A DNA stretch of 64,000 nt, taken from NCBI GenBank assembly GCA_009837885.1, contig VXSP01000025.1, positions 62,001 to 126,000 of the forward strand, written 5' to 3'. Both the position numbers and the translations under genes were made by a program. Below the pieces are notes generated by a model. That model made no database searches, was not told the origin of the DNA, and worked only from the letters and a program-made list of their open reading frames with translations. Within the stretch, counting starts at the first letter, position 1, and each line of letters begins with the position of its first letter. Below, one piece after another: positions 42,556-51,718 of this stretch. This stretch comes from Holophagales bacterium. GTDB lineage: Bacteria > Acidobacteriota > Thermoanaerobaculia > Multivoradales > Multivoraceae.

Positions 42556-45500
42556 CTAGAACCGGATCCTGAAGTTCGCGCGAACCGTCCGCGGGCGCTG
42601 GAAGAACCGGCGCACCGGCAGGACCTCGCCAGCGCTGTTCCAGGAGCGTCGGCGCTGCTGGTTCGTCGCGTTCAGCACCTCGACCCGGAGTTCCCCGCGG
42701 GTATTGCCGAGGCCCATGGGGAAGCCCCAGGCGCCGCTCAGGTTGACCGTGTACTCGTCCGCGGTCCGCCGGCCCTCCGTGCCCGACGGGTGGAGGGGGA
42801 AGCCGACGCCCGCGTCGGAGGTTCCGGGCCGCGCATCGGCGTTCGCGTCCGTCAAATCGACCGGCAGGCAGATCGGGATGCTCGTCGGGATCCCGGGGGG
42901 CCTCGGGCCGCAGGGCTTCTCGTAGCCGGCGCCGGACGATGTGGTCCAGGGCGTCCCGGTCTGGTACGTCAGGTGGCCGCCCACCGTCAAGTCCTGGTTG
43001 CCCAGGCGCCAGGTCTTGAACCCGAAGGAGTTGTAGATCCACTCGCGGTCGTAGGTGCCGTTGGCGCCGCGCCGATTGATCATGCTCGCCGGATACCCCA
43101 GCCAGTCGGTGAGTCGCTCGACGCAGTCTTCGGGATAGAGCGGCGTCCTGCCGGTACGGCGGTCGGGCCTGGTCTGTGCCGCCTGGCAACTGTCAATGTT
43201 CTGCTGGTTCAGAACGACGTGGGCCGCCTGCAGGTAGGTGCTGTTCGTGTTGTTCCACCAGGCGCCGGCGCCGGTCGTGTCCGTGCTGGCCCAGGCGATG
43301 TTGTTGTAGAGCGCCCAGCCGTCGGCGAAGCGGCGGTTCAACTGGAGTTGAACCCCCTTGAACGAGTTCTTCGCCGGATCGGCCCTCTCCAGGGCTTCAC
43401 GGTTCAGTTGCGCGGGACGTTCGGCCGGGTCGTAGCCCTGCGCCGCCCAGGTCGCGGCCCGCGCGTCATCGAAGGCGACCAGGATGTCGAACAGGTCGTG
43501 GTAATTCTCGGTGATGCCGATGTTCCGGCCCTTGTGGTCGAGCTGCATGTTGGAGAACATCATGTCCTGCAACTGCCAGTCGATGTACTTGATGTCGAGA
43601 GCCCAGTTCGGGCGGAACTGCCACTCCAGGCCGAGGATCGCTTCCTGCTTGTAGTACGTCTGCACGTCGTAGTCCAGGACGCCGTCCTGGACCGCGTCCC
43701 ACATGCGGCCCGGTGTCGTCAACTGCCACGAGAGGTTGTAACCGGGTAGGGGCAAACCGACGGTGCCGTTGTGGAGCGAGTCCCGCCGCTGCGGAACCCG
43801 GCAGCCGTAGTTCGTCAGGCCCACGGCCTGCAGGAAGTCGAAGGTTGCGATGTCCGCCGGGTCGCAGAAGAGGAAGATCTCGTTCCCTTCGTACCCGTTC
43901 CAGAGGTCGTGCAGGCTGGGCACGTCCGAGGTGCCGCCAGAGATCCAGGCCTGGTTGAGCATCGCGTGGTACTGGCCCCAGCTCGCGTTGAGCAGGAAGG
44001 CGCCGTCGCCCTTGATGTCGTACGTGATGTTGATCCGCGGGTCTACGTAGCTGTCGTCGATCACCTGGCGACGGACGTCGTTCCAGGCCTCCTGGGTCTC
44101 GGCCCGAAGGCCCATGTTGACCGTCCAGTGGTCGCCGATCGTGAAGCGGTCGCGGACGTAGAAGCCGAGGTTGCGCACTTCGCTGTCGCCGCTGCCGGCG
44201 CCGACGCAGGTTCCGGTCGTGCGGACGACTTCGCCGTTGATGTGCTCGACAGTGGTCGGCCGGTGGGGCATGCCGTCCGGGGCGTTGCCCTCGCAGGTCA
44301 GGAAGGTCGAGTTGTGGTCGGCGAAGTAGCAGGTCCGGCCGCGGATGGCGGAAGTACCGGTCCGCGTGAATGGCGTGGCGCAGGTGTCGTCGGCGATCGT
44401 GCCGGCGCCCAGGTAGCCGAACGGGTTCGTCGGGTCGAAGCCCCAGCCCTGCATCAGCGGCACGCGGGCGTTCTCACCTTCCCACTTCGTGTCCTGGTAG
44501 TCGTACCCGTACTTCAGTTCGTGGTTGGCGCCGACGAATTGGGTCAGGCCGACGTTCGCCTGCTCGCGCGGGAAGGCGTTGAAGCCGAAGCCGTCCGACA
44601 GGATCCAGCCGTTGTGCCACGAGGAGAGGTTCTCGGCGTCCCGGTACACGTTGTAGTTGTTGCCGGGGTAGAAGATGCCCTTGCTCGGGTCGAACGGGAA
44701 CCGCAGCGGGTAGCTGGTGTCCCCGCCCGACGTGTTTGTCGCCGTGTGGCCGGCGACCGAGCCGCGGTCGAGCGACTTCGCCTGCAGGCAGGTCTCGACC
44801 ATGCGCGCGGGCGTCTCCGGGTAGTTGTCCTGGGACAGCCACTCGAGGATGGGAATGCCGTCCACCGCCTGGGCGGCGGGGTTCTCCTGCTCGAGTCTGT
44901 TGTGGCAGGCGAGGAGCTTGTTCTCCTGCGTCTCCTGGTCGGCGATCTTCGCTTCCAGGAACCAGTTGCTGGAGAGAGCCCAGTTCCAACTGACGGTCGA
45001 GAGGACGCTGTCGTTCTCGTGCGGAGTTGGCGTCCAGTAGTCGTAGGACTGCCAGTTGAAGTAGTTCCTGAACGCCGGGGTGTCGATCCCGGAGGCGGCG
45101 AACGAGTGCGACGCCGACGGCTGCATGTTCAGCTTGAGGATGCGGGCGTCGGCGAACAGGCTGACATCGTACGGGTCGCCGCCGAGCAGGCGCTCGGAGT
45201 AGGCGTCGTCGAACTCGGAGGCGCCCACGAAGAACCAGAACTTGTCTCTCCGGAGAGGACCGCCGGTGGAGAACTCGTAGCCGTCGCTGGAACCGGCCCA
45301 CTCGTTGCTGCCGGGCAGGCAGGCGTCGCGGTTGATCGTCGAGACCTCCTCGACGATGCTGGGCGGAATCTGGCCGCGGCCCTGGTCCCGTTCGTCGCCA
45401 TGGCAGCGCCGGAACCAGTCGACCGGATACGGCCTGTTGCGGCGCTCCGCCAGGGAGGGCTGGTCCTTGTAGTCGGCGCTCCAGTCGACCCGCTGGTGGT

Positions 45501-46236
45501 TCCAGAGGACATCCGCGTGCCAGCGGTTGGTGCCCGACTTGACGATCACGTTGGTGGAGGAGCCGATGTAGCGGCCGTACTCGGCGGAGGAGCCGCCGGC
45601 CTCCATCGACACCTCGGTGAGCGCCGTCGTCGGCAGGAAGACGCGGCTGCCGCCGAACTTGGCGAACGTCGTGTCGACGCCGTCGACGTAGACGCCCTGG
45701 TCGGCGAAGTGGGTGCCGTTGACGGAAGGCCGCGTCTGCTGGATGTCGTCGTTCTCCGCGTCGGCGGTGACGCCGGGAAGGGCATTGATCACGCCGTAGT
45801 AGGTCCGCGTCGTGCCGGCCGTCTGCTCGCCGATCTCGGACGTGACGGTGCTGCCGGCGGTGACATTGAACTTGTCGACCATGGGCGTTTCGGCCGTGAC
45901 CTCCACGACGCCGCCTTCGACGGCGGCCTGCAGGGTCAGATCGACGTCCCGGCGGTCTCCGGCCGCGGCGTGGAATGAAGCCTGGGCCGTGCCCAGGCCC
46001 TCCAGCTCCGCGGTCAGTTCGTAGCTGTCGGGGACGACTCCCACAAACCGGAACTGGCCGTTCTCATCCGTGATCGCGAACTTGTCGCCGCGGCCGCTGG
46101 ACAGGGTCACGCTGACGCCGGGCAGGGCCGAGCCCCCCGGGTCGACGATGGTGCCGCTGACCGTTGCGGTCTCCGGTGCGTCGGCGAAGGCGCCGACGGG
46201 GACGAGCAGGATCAGGATCACTGCGAGTCGCTTCAT
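42556..46236 (-). CDS. TonB-dependent receptor, Oar-like (TBDR-1)
   Basis: The protein has 1226 residues from ATG 46236 with GAGGAG upstream. A signal peptide ends near AFA (residue 18). A carboxypeptidase-regulatory-like domain follows (about 24-105: VSGTIVDPGGSALPGVSVTL), then a plug (about 115-230) with INALPGVTADAENDDIQQTRPSVNG-type sequence, then a large barrel ending in an aromatic Phe (RANFRIRF), the outer-membrane insertion signal. Four Cys residues in one barrel segment at about 605-670 are matched in the two paralogues and may form disulfides in an extracellular loop. Established: such receptors import or bind large substrates using TonB energy. It has its own promoter and hairpin terminator. 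Confidence 0.93.
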   Translation of the reverse strand: MKRLAVILILLVPVGAFADAPETATVSGTIVDPGGSALPGVSVTLSSGRGDKFAITDENGQFRFVGVVPDSYELTAELEGLGTAQASFHAAAGDRRDVDLTLQAAVEGGVVEVTAETPMVDKFNVTAGSTVTSEIGEQTAGTTRTYYGVINALPGVTADAENDDIQQTRPSVNGTHFADQGVYVDGVDTTFAKFGGSRVFLPTTALTEVSMEAGGSSAEYGRYIGSSTNVIVKSGTNRWHADVLWNHQRVDWSADYKDQPSLAERRNRPYPVDWFRRCHGDERDQGRGQIPPSIVEEVSTINRDACLPGSNEWAGSSDGYEFSTGGPLRRDKFWFFVGASEFDDAYSERLLGGDPYDVSLFADARILKLNMQPSASHSFAASGIDTPAFRNYFNWQSYDYWTPTPHENDSVLSTVSWNWALSSNWFLEAKIADQETQENKLLACHNRLEQENPAAQAVDGIPILEWLSQDNYPETPARMVETCLQAKSLDRGSVAGHTATNTSGGDTSYPLRFPFDPSKGIFYPGNNYNVYRDAENLSSWHNGWILSDGFGFNAFPREQANVGLTQFVGANHELKYGYDYQDTKWEGENARVPLMQGWGFDPTNPFGYLGAGTIADDTCATPFTRTGTSAIRGRTCYFADHNSTFLTCEGNAPDGMPHRPTTVEHINGEVVRTTGTCVGAGSGDSEVRNLGFYVRDRFTIGDHWTVNMGLRAETQEAWNDVRRQVIDDSYVDPRINITYDIKGDGAFLLNASWGQYHAMLNQAWISGGTSDVPSLHDLWNGYEGNEIFLFCDPADIATFDFLQAVGLTNYGCRVPQRRDSLHNGTVGLPLPGYNLSWQLTTPGRMWDAVQDGVLDYDVQTYYKQEAILGLEWQFRPNWALDIKYIDWQLQDMMFSNMQLDHKGRNIGITENYHDLFDILVAFDDARAATWAAQGYDPAERPAQLNREALERADPAKNSFKGVQLQLNRRFADGWALYNNIAWASTDTTGAGAWWNNTNSTYLQAAHVVLNQQNIDSCQAAQTRPDRRTGRTPLYPEDCVERLTDWLGYPASMINRRGANGTYDREWIYNSFGFKTWRLGNQDLTVGGHLTYQTGTPWTTSSGAGYEKPCGPRPPGIPTSIPICLPVDLTDANADARPGTSDAGVGFPLHPSGTEGRRTADEYTVNLSGAWGFPMGLGNTRGELRVEVLNATNQQRRRSWNSAGEVLPVRRFFQRPRTVRANFRIRF

Positions 46237-46292
46237 GAGCTTCTCCTCGGATCAGGTTGTCGGGAATGCTGACTGCGGAAGCCGCGATAGCG

Positions 46293-46320
46293 ACTATACG
46301 CCCGACGGGGAGCGAGTCAA
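46293..46320 (-). promoter_or_regulatory. Promoter of TBDR-1
   Basis: On the minus strand TTGACT (46320-46315) and TATAGT (46298-46293) are separated by 16 bp. The same -10 and spacing occur before TBDR-2. The -10 lies about 57 bp upstream of the ATG. Confidence 0.65.
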
Positions 46321-46385
46321 AGAAGGCGAGCGGGATCCAGATGGTTGGATAGCCGCAACCGGAAACCCGCAGCCGCCGAACGAGA

Positions 46386-46449
46386 AAGGGGAGAGAGCCG
46401 AAGCCCTCTCCCCTCGATTTCCCTGAACCCGGGGCCGAAGCCCCAGGTT
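46386..46449 (-). terminator. Double hairpin after TonB receptor 2
   Basis: The first hairpin (46426-46449) has an AACC/GGTT lower stem and a GGGGC upper stem with a UUCG loop. The second (46388-46413) has the conserved 11-bp stem and UUCG tetraloop, followed by UUUCUCG. It lies directly after the TBDR-2 stop and just ahead of the TBDR-1 promoter. Confidence 0.8.
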
Positions 46450-46462
46450 CTGTCGTTCCGGT

Positions 46463-49400
46463 CTAGAACCGGAACTTGATGTTGGCCCGGATCGTCCGCG
46501 GGCGCTGGAAGAACCGGCGCACCGGGTAGACCTCGCCACGACCATCCCAATCGCGACGACGCTGCTGGTTCGTCGCGTTCAGGACCTCGACCCGGAGTTC
46601 GCCACGAACGTCCCGGTAGCCCATGGGGAAGCCCCATGCGCCGCTCAGGTTGACCGTGTACTCATCCGCGGTCCGGTGTCCCTCCGCGCCCGCCGGGAAC
46701 AGGCGAACGCCGACACCGGAGTTCGCCGTGCCCGGTCGCGCGTCGCTCGTCGGATCGGAGGGAGTGATCGGCGGACAGGTCCGCAGCCCCGAAGGCCTGG
46801 CGCCCGGGGCGCAGGTCTTCGCGGCGCCGACGCCGGCGCCTTCCGACCGGTACCAGGGGGTGCCGGTCTGGAAGGTCAGGTGACCACCCAGCGTCAGATC
46901 CTGGTTACCGATCCGCCAGGTCTTGAAGCCGAAGGAGTTGTAGATCCAGGTGCGGTCGTACACGTGGTTCGGACCGCGCTGGTTGATCATGCTGCCCGGC
47001 ATGCCGATGAAGTTCGACAGCCGCGCGAAGCAGTCCTCGGGATACGTCCTCGTCCTGCCGGTGCGGCGATCAGGTTCCGTCTGGCTTTCCTGGCAATCCT
47101 CGAGGTGACCCTCGCCGAGGTTCACGTGAGCGAGTTCCAGGTAGCCGCTGTCCGTGTTGTTCCACCAGACGCCTCCGCCCGTGGTGTCCGTCTCGGACCA
47201 GGCCACGTTGTTGTAGAGCGCCCAGCCGTCGGCGAACCTGCGGTTCAACTGGACCTGAAGACCCCGGTAGGAGTTCTTCGCAGCATCCGCGTTGGCGAGA
47301 GCCTCACGGTTGACCGCGCTCGTGCGGTCGGCTTCATCGAAGCCGGCTGCCGCCCAGCGGTCCCTTCTCGCGTCGTCAAAGGCGAGAACGATCTTCTCCA
47401 GGTCGTGGTAGTTCTCCGTGATACCGATGTTGCGGCCCCGGTAATCGAGCTGGAAGTTCGAGAACATCATGTCCTGCAACTGCCAGTCGATGTACTTGAC
47501 ATCCAGCGCCCAGTCCGGGCGGAACTGCCACTCGAGGCCGATGATCGCCTCCTGCTTGTAGTAGGTCTGGATGTCGAAGTCGTAGTAGCCCTCCTGGACG
47601 GCGTCCCACATGAGGCCGGGCTGCGCCAGCTCCCACGACAGGTTGTAGCCAGGGATCCCGGCGCCGACCGTGTCGTTGCGGATGGTGTCGCGCCGCGACG
47701 GGTGGTTGCAGTCGTAGCTGACGTAGCCGATCGACCTCAGGATGTTCATGCCGACGATGTCCCCGGGATCGCAGAACAGGAAGACCTCGCGGCCCTCGTA
47801 CCCGTTCCAGAGATCGTGCATGCTGGGGCGAGCCACGTCGCCGCCGGAGATCCACGCCTGGTTGAGCATCGCGTGGTACTGGCCCCACGTTGCGTTGAGC
47901 AACAGGGCGCCGTCACCCTTGATGTCGTAGGCGATGTTGATCCGCGGATCGACGTAGGTGTCGTCCACGACCTGGCGGCGAACGTCGTTCCAGGCCTCCT
48001 GGACTTCCGCCCGGACGCCGAGGTTGATCACCCAGTGGTCGCCGATCGTGAACCGGTCACGGGCGAAGAAGCCGACGTTACGGACTTCCGTGTCGCCGCT
48101 GCCGCGGCCCACGCAGGTGCCGATCGTGCGAACGATCTCGCCGTTCACGCGCTCGATCTGGGTCGGCCGGTGCGGCAGCCCGTCCGTGTGGTTGCCCTCG
48201 CAGGTCAGGAGCGGTGAGTTGTAATCGACGAAGTAGCAGCCGCGGCCTCGCGTCGTCGCTCCCAGGAAGTTCGGGTTCTCAGGCGACGTGCTGTAGCCCC
48301 GCAGGAGGGAGCACGCATCGTCCTCCATCGTTCCAGCCTGGTAGTACCCGAACGGGTTGGTGGCGTCGAAGCCCCAGCCGTTGAACAGCGGCACGCGGGC
48401 GTTCTCACCCTCCCACTTCGTGTCCTGGTAGTCCAGGCCGTACTTCAACTCGTGATTGGCGCCGATGAACTGGGTCAGGCCGACGTTCGCCTGCTCGCGC
48501 GGGAACGCGTTGAAGCCGAAGCCGTCGGAGAGGATCCAGCCGTTGTGCCAGGCCTCGAGGTTCTCGTTGTCCCGGTACACGTTGTAGTTGTTGCCAGGAT
48601 AGAAGATACCCAGTTCGGGTCGGAACGGGAACCGCAGCGGGTAGCTGGTGTCGCCGCCCGAGGTGTTCGTCGCCATGTGGCCCGCGATCGGCCCGCGATC
48701 CAGGGACTTGGCCTGCAGGCAGGTCTCCACCATGCGCGCCGAGGCGTTGGGGAAGTTGTCCTGGGCAAGCCACTCGAGGATCGGAATACCGTCGACGTTC
48801 AGGACCTCGGGATTCTCCTGCTCCAGCTTGTTGTAGCAGGCGAGGTACTTGTTCTCCTGGGTTTCCTGGAAGGCGATCTTCGCCTCCAGGTACCAGTTGC
48901 TCGTGACGGCGTAGTTCCAGTTGACCGTCGACAGCACGCTGTCGTTCTCGTGCGGCGTCGGCGTCCAGTAGTCCGAGGACGGAATGTGGAAGTAGTTCCG
49001 GAACGCCGGCGTGTCGATCGCCGAGGCGGCGAACGAATGGCTCGCGGTCGGCTGCATGTTCAGCTTGAAGATGCGCGCGTCGTTGAACAGGCTGATGTCG
49101 TACGGGTCGCCGCCGATCAGCCGCTCGGAGTACGCGTCATCGAACTCGCTGACGCCGAGGAAGAACCAGAACTTGTCCCGCTGGATCGGGCCGCCGGCCG
49201 AGAACTCGTAGCCGTCGGAAGCACCGGCCCACTCGTCGCTGCCGGGCAGGCAGGGCTCGCGGTTCGTCGTGAACAGCTCCGAACTCAGGTCGCCGGCGGG
49301 GATCTTCCCGCGGCCGGCGTCACGCTCGTCGCCGTGGCAACGCCGGAACCAGTCGACCGGATAGGGCTTGTTCTGCCGCTGGTCGAGGGCCGGCTGGTCC

Positions 49401-50167
49401 TTGTAGTCGGCGCCCCAGTCGATCGCCTGGCGCTGCCAGAGCGCGTCGACGTGCCACCGGTTCGTGCCCGACTTGACGATCACGTTGGTCGAGGAGCCGA
49501 TGTAGCGGCCGTACTCGGCGGAGGAGCCGCCAGCCTCCATCGAAACCTCGGTCACTGCCGTGGTGGGCAGGAAGACCCGGCTGCCGCCGAACTTGGCGAA
49601 GGTCGTGTCGACGCCGTCGATGTAGACGCCCTGGTCGGCGAAGTGGGTGCCGTTGACCGAGGGACGCGTCTGCTGGATGTCATCGTTCTCCGCGTCGGCG
49701 GTGACGCCGGGCAGGGCGTTGATGACCCCGTAGTAGGTGCGCGTCGTGCCGGCGGTCTGTTCGCCGATCTCGGACGTGACGGTGCTGCCCGCGGTGACGT
49801 TGAACTTGTCGACCATGGGCGTTTCGCCGGTGACGGTCACCTCACCCTCGATGGCGGCCTGCAGGGTCAGGTCGAGATCCTGCCGGTCGCCGGCGGCGGC
49901 GTGGAACTCGGCCGTCGCCTCGCCCAGGCCTTGGAGTTCCGCCTTCAGGTTGTAGGCGCCGGGCACGACGCCAACGAACCGGAACTGGCCGTTCTCGTCC
50001 GTGATCGCGAACTTGTCGCCGCGCTCACTGGACAGGGTGACGCTGACGCCTGGAAGCGCGGAGCCTCCCGGGTCAACGATCGTGCCGCTGACGGTTGCCG
50101 TCTCCGGTGCGTCGGCAAATGCGCCGAACGGGACCAGCAACATCAGGACCACTGCGAGTCGCTTCAT
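46463..50167 (-). CDS. TonB-dependent receptor, Oar-like (TBDR-2)
   Basis: The protein has 1234 residues from ATG 50167, with GAGGAGGAG just upstream. The frame is open for another 61 codons, but that extension has no signal and covers the promoter, so it is rejected. Architecture is the same as TBDR-1: signal peptide ending AFA, carboxypeptidase-regulatory-like domain, plug, barrel and C-terminal Phe (RANIKFRF). The first roughly 250 residues are nearly identical to TBDR-1, while several barrel segments differ, as if ligand-binding loops had diverged after duplication. Cys residues in the loop near 610-690 are kept. The protein belongs to the outer membrane. No dedicated TonB or ExbBD genes are in the window. 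Confidence 0.93.
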   Translation of the reverse strand: MKRLAVVLMLLVPFGAFADAPETATVSGTIVDPGGSALPGVSVTLSSERGDKFAITDENGQFRFVGVVPGAYNLKAELQGLGEATAEFHAAAGDRQDLDLTLQAAIEGEVTVTGETPMVDKFNVTAGSTVTSEIGEQTAGTTRTYYGVINALPGVTADAENDDIQQTRPSVNGTHFADQGVYIDGVDTTFAKFGGSRVFLPTTAVTEVSMEAGGSSAEYGRYIGSSTNVIVKSGTNRWHVDALWQRQAIDWGADYKDQPALDQRQNKPYPVDWFRRCHGDERDAGRGKIPAGDLSSELFTTNREPCLPGSDEWAGASDGYEFSAGGPIQRDKFWFFLGVSEFDDAYSERLIGGDPYDISLFNDARIFKLNMQPTASHSFAASAIDTPAFRNYFHIPSSDYWTPTPHENDSVLSTVNWNYAVTSNWYLEAKIAFQETQENKYLACYNKLEQENPEVLNVDGIPILEWLAQDNFPNASARMVETCLQAKSLDRGPIAGHMATNTSGGDTSYPLRFPFRPELGIFYPGNNYNVYRDNENLEAWHNGWILSDGFGFNAFPREQANVGLTQFIGANHELKYGLDYQDTKWEGENARVPLFNGWGFDATNPFGYYQAGTMEDDACSLLRGYSTSPENPNFLGATTRGRGCYFVDYNSPLLTCEGNHTDGLPHRPTQIERVNGEIVRTIGTCVGRGSGDTEVRNVGFFARDRFTIGDHWVINLGVRAEVQEAWNDVRRQVVDDTYVDPRINIAYDIKGDGALLLNATWGQYHAMLNQAWISGGDVARPSMHDLWNGYEGREVFLFCDPGDIVGMNILRSIGYVSYDCNHPSRRDTIRNDTVGAGIPGYNLSWELAQPGLMWDAVQEGYYDFDIQTYYKQEAIIGLEWQFRPDWALDVKYIDWQLQDMMFSNFQLDYRGRNIGITENYHDLEKIVLAFDDARRDRWAAAGFDEADRTSAVNREALANADAAKNSYRGLQVQLNRRFADGWALYNNVAWSETDTTGGGVWWNNTDSGYLELAHVNLGEGHLEDCQESQTEPDRRTGRTRTYPEDCFARLSNFIGMPGSMINQRGPNHVYDRTWIYNSFGFKTWRIGNQDLTLGGHLTFQTGTPWYRSEGAGVGAAKTCAPGARPSGLRTCPPITPSDPTSDARPGTANSGVGVRLFPAGAEGHRTADEYTVNLSGAWGFPMGYRDVRGELRVEVLNATNQQRRRDWDGRGEVYPVRRFFQRPRTIRANIKFRF

Positions 50168-50210
50168 TGAGCTCCTCCTCGGATCAAGTTGTAGGGAAAG
50201 CGAGATCGGC

Positions 50211-50238
50211 ACTATATGACGGGCTGGACGGATGTCAA
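50211..50238 (-). promoter_or_regulatory. Promoter of TBDR-2
   Basis: TTGACA (50238-50233) and TATAGT (50216-50211) are separated by 16 bp, an excellent sigma-70 match, about 44 bp upstream of the ATG. The arrangement matches that of TBDR-1, consistent with duplication of promoter and gene together. Confidence 0.7.
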
Positions 50239-50339
50239 GAATGGGGCTGACTGAGCTTGGAACGGTGTGGCAGATCCATACTGTTGGATCCCTGGCGCCC
50301 CGGTCGGCGGCGAGACGGCCGTGCGAGTGCGGACCGGCT

Positions 50340-50708
50340 CTACCGCTCACGCGCCAGCGGCACGAGCCGCGAGGCGCGGATCTTCCTGTCCCGCGTGAGC
50401 AGGGGCACCTGCTCGACGATGCTGGTCGCCGCGATCAGCTCGTCGGCCGGGTCACCACGGAAGTCGAGCTCGCAGCTCGCATGGCAGATGGCAGGCGTCA
50501 GAGGCCAGATTCGGATCTGACGCAGGACTCTCCGGATCCTCGCGTCTTCGAGGTCGAACTCGATGCGTCCAAGCTGCGCGAGCTTGGCGATCTCCCAGAG
50601 CACGATCGACGAGATTCCCCACTCGTTCGCCGCCAGAATCCGGCGTTCCGCGGGTGTCAGGGCATCCTCGAGGCTGTGGATCAGGACGTGGGTGTCAAGA
50701 TTCAGCAT
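50340..50708 (-). CDS. VapC-type PIN-domain toxin
   Basis: The protein has 122 residues, the usual VapC size. It starts at ATG 50708, overlapping the antitoxin gene by 14 bp. Catalytic acidic residues are visible: D5 in LNLDTHVLIH, E39 in VLWEI, D89 in RGDPADELIAATS and D107 in LLTRDRKI. Established: VapC toxins are Mg-dependent RNases that cut tRNA or rRNA and are held in check by a cognate antitoxin. The pair sits between two tandem TonB receptor genes, where it may have been inserted after the receptor duplication or may stabilise the array. Confidence 0.92.
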   Translation of the reverse strand: MLNLDTHVLIHSLEDALTPAERRILAANEWGISSIVLWEIAKLAQLGRIEFDLEDARIRRVLRQIRIWPLTPAICHASCELDFRGDPADELIAATSIVEQVPLLTRDRKIRASRLVPLARER

Positions 50709-50916
50709 CCCACCTGACGCCTGTGCTCATGATGTCTCCGTGGACGCGGATCCTTCCCTTGAGACTGCCGATCAGGTGCTCAGACGTCCGCGCGACCGGG
50801 ATCAGCTTGGCTACGGGGCGTCCGTGCTTGGTGATCACCACGCCATCTGCGTCGACCTGGTCGAGAATGGCCAGACACTTCTCCTTGAACTGGGCGGCTG
50901 CGATGGTCCGGGTCAT
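50695..50916 (-). CDS. Phd/YefM-type antitoxin
   Basis: The protein has 73 residues from ATG 50916 with AAGGA upstream; a longer in-frame start (51057) is rejected because it would overlap the next gene and carries no motif. The N-terminal half, MTRTIAAAQFKEKC and ILDQVDADGVVITKHGRPVAKLIP, is the standard Phd/YefM DNA-binding fold. The C-terminal tail should bind the toxin. Established: the antitoxin neutralises VapC and autorepresses the operon. Overlap with the toxin start implies translational coupling. Confidence 0.9.
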   Translation of the reverse strand: MTRTIAAAQFKEKCLAILDQVDADGVVITKHGRPVAKLIPVARTSEHLIGSLKGRIRVHGDIMSTGVRWDAES

Positions 50917-51031
50917 CAGGATGTCCTTCCTGGCGCGCTTCGCGTCCTCACTCCGAGAGTGGACAGATGATACGGCCGGACACTGTTTGTGTCCAGAACA
51001 CCGAGTCCGAAGCCCTCTCAGGACAGGGCGA

Positions 51032-51493
51032 TCATCGCTGGCCGAGTTGCAGGGCAATGCCGATGATGCCGCCCAGCATCGGCACCATCAGCGCGAACAT
51101 GCCGCCGAGGATCCACTTGACCATTCGGAGTTCGCCCCTGAGGCCGTCGATCTGGCCCTGCATGCCGTTCAACTGACCAGCGATCTCCCGCCGGAAGCTC
51201 TCGAAGCGATCCCTGACTTCCTGACGGAGCGCTTCCATAGCCCGCTCCAGGCCTTCGATGCGCGTCGTGTTGTTCGCCACTGTGGTTGTGAGATGGCCGA
51301 GTTCTTCCCGGACCACGGCGATGTCGCGCTTGAGTTCCGTTCGGACCTCGGCGAGGTCGTCCTTGGTCGCAAGCCTCTCCTCCCGACTGGTGATCATCTC
51401 GACGAGCGCCTCCGTCTGGTTCGCCCTGAAGCCGGCAATTTCAAGCCGACGTCTCGTCTGCCTTGCGCTTGACTCTACCGCGTGTCCGCCCAT
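51032..51493 (-). CDS. Small coiled-coil protein with C-terminal TM (DUF1640-like)
   Basis: The protein has 153 residues from ATG 51493 (AGGAG upstream). Residues about 35-122 form a long coiled coil with heptad Leu/Ile and many Glu/Arg. Residues 126-148 (ILGGMFALMVPMLGGIIGIAL) are a membrane anchor near the C-terminus. The layout resembles DUF1640/CCDC90-like proteins. It sits upstream of the antitoxin on the same strand with a 115-bp gap. Function unknown. Such proteins are often found next to toxin-antitoxin or mobile genes, but no direct link is visible here. Confidence 0.72.
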   Translation of the reverse strand: MGGHAVESSARQTRRRLEIAGFRANQTEALVEMITSREERLATKDDLAEVRTELKRDIAVVREELGHLTTTVANNTTRIEGLERAMEALRQEVRDRFESFRREIAGQLNGMQGQIDGLRGELRMVKWILGGMFALMVPMLGGIIGIALQLGQR

Positions 51494-51635
51494 GCATCTG
51501 CTCCTGCCGTCGTTGAGAAGGAGGACGTGCCCATGTGGGGGAGCCCCCTTATCGACTTGGACGGATTCGTGGCGGGAACCTCGGTGTCAAGGGCAATGTG
51601 TCGCGGCCTACGGTCCAGCACCTGCTGCCAGGCAC

Positions 51636-51705
51636 AGAAAAAGGGGAGAGAGCCGAGGCTCTCTCCCCTTCGGATTTCCGAGACGACGGGCTAAACCCGT
51701 CGTCT
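51636..51705 (-). terminator. Double hairpin after TonB receptor 3
   Basis: The first hairpin has a perfect 10-bp stem (51681-51690 with 51696-51705). The second has a perfect 13-bp stem (51641-51653 with 51658-51670) and a CUCG loop followed by UUUUUCUG, a strong rho-independent terminator. The second stem matches those after receptors 1 and 2, whereas the first is unrelated to theirs. Confidence 0.88.
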
Positions 51706-51718
51706 GTGAGGAGCGCTC

